This document shows, piece by piece, positions 1 to 7,760 of a stretch of DNA of 22,638 nt (its first letter is position 1; every line of letters starts with the position of its first letter). Origin of the DNA: Parachlorella kessleri (lineage: Eukaryota; Chlorophyta; Trebouxiophyceae; Chlorellales; Chlorellaceae). The translations under genes and the position numbers were made by a program. The stretch is taken from the NCBI GenBank assembly GCA_001598975.1, contig BBXU01002953.1, positions 1 to 22,638 of the forward strand, given 5' to 3'. The notes beneath the pieces are model-generated. The model saw nothing but the letters and a program-made list of their open reading frames with translations, searched no databases and was not told where the DNA came from.

Positions 1-345
1 TCCAGCAGGCAATTAGTGATGCAAGCCGAGGGGAAGGAATAGAGCAATACAGGGGTAAAACTGTTAGCCACATGACAGCTCGTCCGCACCAGTCTTCCAC
101 AGACATGCACAGTGCCGCCCCTCGGCAAACCGTCGTCATCAAGAGTAAAGTCTTTACCCTTGCGCTGGTGTGGACGAGGAAGCAGCTCATTTCCTTCTGC
201 GCCGCCCTGCCAGCTCAGGATGACTAAAAAAGAAGACAAAGAACGCCCTACCTGCCATTATCGTCAAGCTGTCGCGCCTTGCCCATTCATTTAACACCCC
301 CCCCACACACACACGCACACACACACCGACTCATCAGCGACTCAC
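1..345 (-). other. Last visible intron of GT61 copy A
   Basis: The donor GTGAGT (complement of 345-340) follows the codon for Glu395. The matching intron in copy B is 313 bp (4118-3806), and window bases 1-90 align with its acceptor-proximal part, including a shared GTGAGCCACATGACA-like stretch. The intron therefore runs to or just past the left edge. It contains a CA microsatellite. I see no gene on either strand here. Confidence 0.7.
304..326. repeat. CA dinucleotide microsatellite in intron
   Basis: About eleven CA units interrupted once by CG, preceded by a C run. Simple-sequence repeat inside the last visible intron of GT61 copy A. Copy B lacks it at the same place. Confidence 0.85.
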
Positions 346-2948
346 CTCGATGACCGCCGCCCCCGGGTGCAGCCAGAGCACATTGGGCCCCGCGCCGCCA
401 TGGGGGAACACAAAGATTCTTGCCCGCCGTACCGCCCGAATCCCCTCCTCAAATTTCAGCGCTCCGAGGTCCTGCCTCTGGACGTAGTATCCTGGCAGGG
501 CTGACCTGGCGGCCTGGATCAGATCCCCCTCGTTTAGCAGATACCGTGCCGCCCGTGTGTTGTTGCCGCTCACGTCCCGGCTGGCCAGCAGCAGCCGCGG
601 AGGGCAGCTGTCTGGCTGCACCTCTGCCAGGCCCAAGGCAGACAGTAGGTCCCAGGCGAAGCCTTGGAGGGGGGAGCCGTGGGGTAAGGAGGGGGGCGGG
701 ACGGGGGTGGCCATCCACAGCCAACCAGAGGCGGGGGCTACGGCCTGCTCAAACTCTAGGCACCGGGCCTTGGGCTGCCCAGCAAAGCCGCGCAGCTGTG
801 GCCAAGGGACGTACTGTCCAAACACTTTGTACCTGCACCAGGGGCTCAGCTGCTTCTCGGGACTGGCAGGCTTGCGAGGGAAGGAAAGCTGGGTGCAGGC
901 TCGAGAAAGGGTGGGGCGTGTTGTTTGGTGTGGGGTGCGCCATCGCCACAAGGCAGGCTGTATCGCCAGGTTTGCTGAAATGGCTGCTGAAGTTTCAGCG
1001 GGCCCATGACACCAATCAGACAATGCAGGCACAAGCCAGCATTAGTAATGAGTGGAAAGCCCCCCGCTGAGTTTGATTTCCGTTGACCATATCTTCTGTG
1101 GCAAAGGAGGGGCTGGCATGACTAGTCATGCCACCCACTCAGCCCGCCACTCACACAGAATAAAAAGGGAACTTCCAGAAGCCGATGAGGCCGTTCATGT
1201 GGGTCACATAGACGCCATCCCTTCGGCCGGGGAAGAGAAGGCGCTGCGTGAGGTACAGATGATACCACTCTGACGAAAGACGGTCAAATACGTTGTGGGG
1301 CTGTATCCCTGCAACCCACGCAGGTGCAGTGGAGGAGGGTCAGCACTAGGGGGCTGCATCTCACAGGAGGGTGGGTGGCATGGAGGTAGGTGGCAGTGTG
1401 ATATGCCTGGAGCGGGATGTCTAGGTAGGTTGCATAGGCGCTAGCTGGCACGGACGCTTGTGGTAAGTCCGCACCTGCCAGCAGCTAAGCCAATGAAGCC
1501 TGCGGCCCTGGCTATGACAGTTCAGGGCCGGCGCAGGTCAGTGGGCTGACAGATAGCAGGTGGCTGTCGGCAGAGCAAGCACTGGCCGTGCTGAGGCAAT
1601 GGTTTGTGCTGGCTGGCTGGTTGTAGCGAATTGATCCCCCCCACCTGCTTTGGACGAAAGGAGGAACCAGGTGCCCTTCACCCGTGCACACGTCGTGTCC
1701 AAATCCTTGTCCTGGACCACGGAGTAGTTGTACAGCTGCCCTGTGTTGGCAAACTGCCGCCCCTTCGCCCCCTGCTGCTGCAGGTCCCTGTCGCAGGTCT
1801 CAGTCACCACTAGCCTTTGGCAGTCACCATTCTGCTTGAGGTGCACCTGCAGACATCCAGGCAGGTCGGGTAAATAATAGTGATCATAATGATGGTGATC
1901 ACCATCGGCTAAGAATGTGGCCTGAAGACAGGGTGGGGTCCAGCAGGACAGCGTGCAAGGGGTGTGTTTTGTGTCTCGGCTCTCTGGCCTGCCCCAGCTA
2001 ATTAGCTGGGCAATTATAATTGCCACCTGGCAGTGCTGCCCTGAGGCCGTGACAGTGGGCTGCTTGTTGCCTCACTTACAGGACTCCCAGCTCAGCAAGG
2101 AGGCAGTGCATACTGGCAGCTTGATACCCAATACACAACAGCAACCTGTGCGCCGCATCCTCCCCCCGGCCCTTTAACACGCATGCCCACCACTGCACAA
2201 GCACAAACCCACAAGTCTGCCTAGCTTCGCATCAATAGCTACCGACCTGCAGTCGCTGGAACAGGTGCCCCTTCCCAAAGTCTTGCTCCCTTCCCTCCCC
2301 AAACTCGATGCCCCGCAGCCGGTGGCGGAAAGGCTCCGGGTCCAGAGAAGAGTAGTCAAATATCTGGCACCGAGACTCCTGCAGCAGCCCAGCTGGCTTG
2401 CTGGCTGAATACCAGCGCTGGGTTCAAGAAGAACAAGATGAGCACCAGCTGCCTTTGCAGCTCAGCATTGAAGCCTACCAACAAGCAGGTAAGTATAGGA
2501 TTTGCTCACCGCAGGGGTGTTGCAACAGGGACCTAAGCAGCCGCGCCGATGTGTTTCTTCTCCTCCCTTACCTGTGGAGTGTTCTTCAAGCATGGGAGGC
2601 TGCCTGTGCGCCCTAAATGCCAGCCATATAAAACGGGTTTTTGTAAGTACGCATGCTGTGGAGGCAAAGTGAATGCGTAGGCACGCAGGGGACACTGCCA
2701 GGAACCCATCCCAGTTTGTATAGCCAACCTGGCTAGTGCAAATAGTGATATCTTGTGCGGTGTATGCCCTCCTGCCACCGTGTAGCTTTGCTCCTAGCAG
2801 TTGCAGGCAGGAAGCCTGTCCAGTACTGGGGAGCACCTGTGGGGGAATATAGATAAGCCAGCCCAGAAACAAGAACTGCTGACCAGCCGCAGATGAGTGT
2901 CACCAACAGAGTACTGTGCACCCTCTGCTGCCTGCCAAGGGGCTCCAT
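346..2948 (-). CDS. GT61-like type II glycosyltransferase, copy A (3' end outside window)
   Basis: Spliced minus-strand gene. Proposed exons are 2948-2837, 2655-2572, 2392-2247, 1846-1645, 1308-1155 and 832-346. Phases agree throughout and give 395 residues up to the last visible junction. The final exon lies left of the window; copy B shows what it should contain. Residues about 13-35 form one hydrophobic segment near a short basic N-terminus, as in a type II Golgi anchor. The block HGGAGPNVLWLHPGAAVIE (residues 377-395) matches the HGAG-x-x-N...PG...IE signature of GT61 (DUF563) transferases, a family that includes plant and algal beta-1,2-xylosyltransferases and animal EOGT. Acceptor sugar and donor cannot be told from sequence. 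It is about 88 percent identical to copy B over the catalytic exon. Exons 3-6 are firm. Exons 1-2 rest on comparison with copy B and on phase. Confidence 0.8.
1891..1906. repeat. 16-bp perfect palindrome in GT61-A intron
   Basis: GATGGTGATCACCATC equals its own reverse complement. It lies in the intron between exons 4 and 3 of GT61 copy A (1847-2246). The corresponding intron of copy B has no such element. Confidence 0.9.
1993..2010. repeat. 18-bp perfect palindrome in GT61-A intron
   Basis: CCCAGCTAATTAGCTGGG equals its own reverse complement. It overlaps the next palindrome by two bases and sits in the same intron as the element at 1891-1906. Function unknown; it could be the terminus of a small insertion. 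Confidence 0.9.
2009..2024. repeat. 16-bp perfect palindrome abutting the previous one
   Basis: GGCAATTATAATTGCC equals its own reverse complement and shares GG with the 18-bp palindrome at 1993-2010. Two different abutting palindromes could form a cruciform or two adjacent RNA hairpins in the intron. Confidence 0.9.
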
Positions 2949-2980
2949 TGAGGCTATCAAGCCGCAACCACAGCGACCGA

Positions 2981-2988
2981 CCTGTAGG
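2981..2988 (-). other. Conserved 3' splice site just upstream of the GT61-A start
   Basis: On the minus strand CCTACAG precedes base 2981. At the aligned place upstream of copy B, CCGCAG precedes 6782. Conservation of a pyrimidine-rich AG in both copies suggests a 5' UTR intron, or a further upstream coding exon that would lengthen the N-terminus. No partner donor was identified. Confidence 0.4.
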
Positions 2989-3170
2989 GCCAGCAAGAAC
3001 AGTAGGTATATCACTGCTTGTCGAGCTGGACAGCTCACTACAGGCTCCAGTGCGACGCCGGCAATATCGGGTGTTCCTGGACCAGGCCAACCTTGGGTGT
3101 GCTGTGTATTGCATTTGTCATCTACGTCTGGTCGCTTTCGATTAGTTTAAGTGCGCCTTGCTTCAGTAAC

Positions 3171-3290
3171 TGACGTCCGTGCTGGCGGATCTCAGCCCCA
3201 TGGGGTGTAACCAAGCACTGGGGCTCGACTGTTGTCAGTACCACCTTCTGCTTGGACCAGCGGCAGCTGGGTGCTCTTGATCGGGGGCAA
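3171..3290 (-). promoter_or_regulatory. Upstream block conserved between the two GT61 copies (A side)
   Basis: Begins with TGACGTCC, 223 bp upstream of the A start codon. Further shared islands are a CCATGG-(A/G)-GTG-(C/T)-AACCAAGCAC stretch, GGACCAGCGGCAG and CTCTTGATC, in the same order as at 6991-7080. TGACGT is the core recognised by many bZIP factors. The match may reflect recent duplication alone or retained promoter function. Confidence 0.45.
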
Positions 3291-3463
3291 CGCAAGCGTG
3301 CATAGGATTGCTTCGCAGTGCAGCACTTCGCCCTAGCTGCGACCTGCCGGCCATCGCCGAGTTTGATTGGTTCGCGCCTCGTATGGCATGCGATGGCAGG
3401 TCAGTACTTGCCACCTGGCAAGTCGTGACTGATGACTCATCTGTATAGCATTATAGCAGCGTT

Positions 3464-6400
3464 TTAAGTGCAAGAGGCATCAGCGGATGCAAGGGTCCTG
3501 TTCGACCAAGGCGTCAGGCGCGTTGTGTGCTTTCCGGCATTGACCGGCACCCAGCCCACCCCCATGTTCGTGCGCACCACCAGCGCCGCCGACTGCAGTA
3601 TGGGGGCCAGCTGAGCAGTGTCCACCCGGAAGGCGCTGTTGGCGTTGAAATGGTAGCCGGCCTCGCCATAGGTGGGCAGGTAGCCGGGGGCCCCCAGGGT
3701 GGCATTGGGCTGGGTGAAGGCCTGGGCCTGCCAGCTGAGGTAGAGCTTGCCGGTCAGCAGGGCCATGTTGCGGTACATGGGGTCGGAGCTCTCGTGGGGG
3801 AAGAGCTGCATGGGAGGGGGGGCAGGGTGTTGTCGCAGCAGGCAGTTAGCGGTTGCCCGGCCCGAAGGGGTATACCTGTGAGCCACATGACAGCGGGGCT
3901 GCATCAGCACTCACAGAGAAGCGCAGTGCTAGATTGTTGTCTTGTTGAGACAAGTCTACAAAGCTGGGGTGTCGTGGACTGGGAAGCACCTCACTGGCCC
4001 CTTTATGCCGCCCTGCCAACCCCAGGTTGACTGAACCGCAGATGGCACCACTTGTCGACATAAACAGATACCCATATGACGCTTCGACAACGAGCCCCAT
4101 GACTCATCGGCGACTCACCTCGATGACCACCGCCCCCCGGTGCAGCCAGAGCACATTGGGCCCCGCGCCGCCATGGGGGAACACGAAAATCTTGGATCGA
4201 CGCACCGCCCGAATCCCCTCCTCAAAGCTGAGCGCTCCGAGGTCCTGCTTCTGGACATGGTATCCTGGCAGAGCTGAACTGGCAGCCTGGATCAGATTCC
4301 TCTCGTTCAGCAGATACCGTGCCACCCGTGTGTTATTGCCGCTCACGTCCCGGCTGGCCAGCAGCAGCCGGGGAGGGCAGCTGTCTGGCTGCACCTCTAC
4401 TAGGCCCAAGGCAGACAGCAGGTCCCTCGCAAAGCCTTGGAGGGGGGAGCCGTGGGGTAAGGAGGGGGGCGGGAGTGGTGTGGCCATCCACAGCCAACCG
4501 GAGGCGGGGGCTATGGCTTGCTCAAATTCCAAGCACCGGGCCCTGGGCTGTCCAGCAAAGTCGCGCAGCTGCTGCCATGGGACGTACTGTCCAAACAGTT
4601 TGTACCTGCAGCAGGGGCTTAACTTGTCATCGGGACTGGCAGCTTACAAGGCAAGAAGAAGAAGCAGGAGAAGAAGATGATGATGAGTGAGGAGATATGC
4701 AGGCTCGAGCAGGAGTTGGGCGTTGTCTGGTGTGGGGTGCAACTGATACACGGCAGGCTTCATCCGGAGGTTTGCTGGAGGGCCGCTGCGTTTCATCGAA
4801 GCCAGTGACACCCATCAGGCCATTGCAGGTCCCAGGCACCAGTGGTCATGGGTGGAAACCACTTCCATGAGTCCCTGGGACAAAGGAGGGGGGTGGCACG
4901 ACTAGCCATGCCGCCCACTCAGCCCCATACTCACATAGAAAAATTGGAACACTCACACGGAATAAAATGGGAACTTCCAGAAGCCGATGAGGCCGTTCAT
5001 GTGGGTCACATGAACACCATTTATTCTGCCGGGGAAGAGAAGCCGCTGCGTGAGGTACAGATGATACCACTCTGACGACAGCCGGTCAAACACGTTGTGT
5101 GGCTGCGTGCCTGCAAACCAGGTGCAGTGCAGGGGGTCAGCACTAGGTGGCTCCCTGGTCGACAGGCAGATGGTACATATCTGTAGGTGGCAGTGTACTA
5201 GTACTAGTATGCCCATGGAGCGGGACGTTTAGATGAGCTGCATAGGCGCCAGCCGACAAGGAAGCTGTGCAGCAAGTCCTACGCCTGCCAGCAGCTAAGC
5301 AGGGGAAGCCTGCAGCCCTGGGTCTGACAGTTCCATGCCAGTCAGGTTAGTCTGGGCTGACAGATTGCAGGTGGGAAATTACTGAGGAAGCAAGGGGTAA
5401 TCTCATTGCAGCCGCACAAGTCCCTATGGCTCTCCCGGTGGAGACAGCCTTCGCCCTCACCTGCTTTGGAAGAAAGGAGGAACCAGGTGCCCTTCACACG
5501 TGCACACGTCGTGTCCCACTCCTTGTCCATGACCACTGAATAATTGTACAGCTGCCCTGTGTTGGAAACCTGCCGCACTCGCGCGCCGTGCTGCCTCAGC
5601 TGCCTGTCACAGGTCCCAGTCACCGCCAGCCTTTGAAAGTCACCTTTCCGATCAAGGTGCACCTGCGGGCACCTAAGCAGGAGGTCAATGATACCCGCAG
5701 AGAGTGTGGCCCAAGGGGATGAAGTGGGCCCTGCATGACAGCGTGCAAGGGTGGTTTTAGTGTCAAGTGTAGCCTAGCCCGCAACCTATATTGTCATGTG
5801 GCAGTGCAGCCTTGATGCCCTTGCTTGTGGGCTGACTGACGCCCCCGCGGTGCTGCCAGCAGACAGTGGCCTTTCCTACTGGGACCCTGTTGTGCAACAT
5901 AACACACAGCCTGCGCGGCCACCTTGTTCCCCCTGCTTAGGCATACCCCGACCACCACACACACCCACCCCACAACCATGACCACCACAGGCACACGGGC
6001 ACACTCCCTTGAGTGTGCTTAGCTTAGCAGCAGTGGCTACCGACCTGCAGTCGCTGGAACAGGCGCCCCTTCCCAAAATCTTGCTCCCTCCCCTCGCCAA
6101 ACTCGATGCCTCGCAGCCGGTGGCGGAAAGGGTCAGGGTCCAGAGTAGAGTAGTCAAATATCTGGCACCCAGACTCCTGCAGCAGCCAAGCTGACTTGTA
6201 GCCGAACCATGGGGTGGGCACGGCAGCACCCGTGCACCGTGCTGGCAGCCAGGATCATGTAAAACCCTAACAGCAAGCAGGAAAGTATTTGGTATGCTTC
6301 CCGCAGGTAGGTGGGTGAGCAGACACTGAAAAAACCATGCTTGCCGGGAGGCCTCTCCTCCTCCTTTACCTGTTGTTTGCGGAGGGCGGATGGCGGAAGG

Positions 6401-6760
6401 GTGCTTACGGGCCGTGAAGGCCAGCCATATGTTGTGATTGACTGAATACGTATACGTGCTGTTGGAGGTATCATGGCTGCAAAGGGAGGCAGGTGACACT
6501 ATGAGGAACGTGCCACAGGCCGCCTGCACAGTCTATCGTCAACCAATTGGTACCTCGTGCCTCGTATGTGCTCCTGCCAGGAAAAAGCCCTGCTGCTAGC
6601 AATTCCACTCAGAAAGTCCGTCCAATACTTTGATAGTACCTGTGGAAGAGGTTAGGTAAGCCAGCCCAGACACAAGGACTGCAGACCAGCCGCAGAAGAG
6701 CACTACCAGAAGAGTTTTGGGTACCCTTTGCTGCCTGCCATGAAGCTCCGTTAAGGTCAT
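3464..6760 (-). CDS. GT61-like type II glycosyltransferase, copy B (complete)
   Basis: Minus-strand tandem paralogue of copy A. Exons are about 6760-6640, 6476-6370, 6190-6045, 5662-5461, 5110-4957, 4605-4119 and 3805-3464 (stop TAA 3464-3466), giving roughly 515 residues. The N-terminal anchor (TLLVVLFCGWSAVLVSGLAY) is conserved mostly through synonymous changes relative to A. Exon 6 carries HGGAGPNVLWLHRGAVVIE, the GT61 signature. The last exon (113 codons, starting LFPHESSDPMYRN) gives the C-terminal lobe. GT61 enzymes act in the Golgi on N-glycans, O-linked sugars or wall polysaccharides; the substrate is unknown here. Oddity: with copy A's reading frame, exon 2 is out of phase with exon 1. 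An open but frame-shifted alternative exists (exon 3 starting at 6176). Exons 3-7 are in phase and secure. Confidence 0.82.
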
Positions 6761-6781
6761 CAAGATGTGTACAGCAACAGG

Positions 6782-6788
6782 CCTGCGG
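6782..6788 (-). other. Conserved 3' splice site just upstream of the GT61-B start
   Basis: Minus-strand CCGCAG precedes base 6782, matching the acceptor-like site upstream of copy A. It suggests a 5' UTR intron or an extra upstream coding exon. Confidence 0.35.
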
Positions 6789-6990
6789 GGCGAGCAGGGA
6801 TATTAGGTGAGCTACCGCTCGTGTATTGGTTCACATAGGCTCCACCCCTGCGTCAACCGATTGACGTGTACGTAAGCTGGGCCGAACTTCTCTTCCGGCG
6901 CCATGTATGCCCTTGCCTTCTATGTACGCTCGTTGGCTTGAACTGGATTTCTACGCCTCACTGAAATATATAGATTTCAAACTGGCAGAC

Positions 6991-7080
6991 TGACGTCCCA
7001 TGGAGTGCAACCAAGCACCTTCAGGTTTTGTCAAAACCAGCATCCGCATGGACCAGCGGCAGGTTTGTTCTCTTGATCAA
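6991..7080 (-). promoter_or_regulatory. Upstream block conserved between the two GT61 copies (B side)
   Basis: TGACGTCC lies 231 bp upstream of the B start codon, nearly the same distance as in copy A. It is followed by CCATGGAGTG, AACCAAGCAC, GGACCAGCGGCAGG and CTCTTGATC islands in the same order as at 3171-3290. It lies in the divergent region shared with the first LPMO-like gene. Confidence 0.45.
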
Positions 7081-7760
7081 TAGACCCGCCGTACATAAGA
7101 TACGCCTTGCAGCACTGCAATATACCCTGGTGCGGCCAATGCGATATTTTTGTACTTCAATTAAGACATGGCGCCCATGCATCGCCGTGCTGGGCTTGAA
7201 ACCAGCTGTCTCATCGCAAGTTTCGATGCGGAAGTAAACCCTTGTCTAACAGCTATTTCTCTGTTAACAGCTGTACCAACCGCATCTAGGCAGCACCCTT
7301 GGCCTAAGGCTGTCAAGGTTGATCAACGGCGAAACTTTTATGAGCTTCTCTCTTCAGACGGAAGCCGGCGCCATCCTCTTTTAAGTACAGTGCACAGATC
7401 GCGGTCAAGGCTGTGAAAGGGGGCTCTCCTTCAACCAGAGAGGTACTCTGCAGTACCTCGTATCTTGTAGTGTGCCATTGGAACCTTCAGCAGATAAACT
7501 CTTGCTTGTATGAATCACGCGAAGATATGAGCAGGCTAACGGAGAGTCGAATGTGCACGCAGGTACTGGAAACAGGTGTCGGTGCAGACGACTGTCCGGA
7601 CCTGTCCCCTGGTCCAAGGATGGCGGTACTGCCTGTAGTCGGGGCCTAGGACGCCTTCAAGGCCTCTACGATTAGGCATATTGACTCTAATGCCACTCTT
7701 GGAGCTTGCACTCTTCTGCGACCCGGGCCTTGCAGACACTGCCTTTTCACAGCTTCACAG

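Larger units (their letters stand above)
2949..3463. other. Intergenic region between GT61 copies A and B
   Basis: About 515 bp between the start of copy A and the stop of copy B, both on the minus strand. It should hold the promoter and 5' UTR of A and the 3' UTR of B. I found no TTACA (minus-strand TGTAA) polyadenylation motif between 3200 and 3463. A block shared with the upstream region of copy B lies at 3171-3290. No other gene is convincing. Confidence 0.6.
6761..7760. promoter_or_regulatory. Divergent intergenic region between GT61-B and LPMO-like C1
   Basis: About 1 kb separates the minus-strand GT61-B start from the plus-strand C1 start, so both promoters should lie here. Visible items are the duplicated GT61 upstream block (6991-7080) and an AT-rich near-palindrome around 6961-6980 (TGAAATATATAGATTTCA). 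Short ORFs near 7028-7649 have no recognisable protein features and no paralogue support. Confidence 0.5.

Noticed and set aside
420..1070. Plus-strand ORF of 216 codons opposite GT61-A exon 6
   Set aside because: Antisense shadow of a GC-rich exon. The minus strand carries the GT61 signature and is conserved in copy B; the plus reading has no recognisable features.
2462..2872. Single continuous minus-strand ORF across GT61-A exons 1-2
   Set aside because: Its first half is in a different frame from the anchor supported by synonymous substitutions, and the middle stretch differs from copy B at random, as an intron does.
3527..4030. Plus-strand ORF of 167 codons over the last exon of GT61-B
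   Set aside because: Overlaps a well-supported minus-strand exon plus its intron, and no paralogue or motif supports it.
4660..4695. Purine-rich AAG/GAT tract in a GT61-B intron
   Set aside because: Low-complexity intron sequence with no structure; not a coding acidic stretch because it lies between conserved splice sites.
5196..5209. TACTAGTACTAGTA palindrome, with a similar ACTAGTACTAGT at 13843-13854
   Set aside because: Short SpeI-site doublets. Two scattered occurrences in an intron and an intergenic region are compatible with simple repeat drift; no shared flanks.
7028..7649. Small ORFs in the GT61-B / C1 intergenic region
   Set aside because: Short, composition unlike the neighbouring exons, no motifs and no conserved splice partners.
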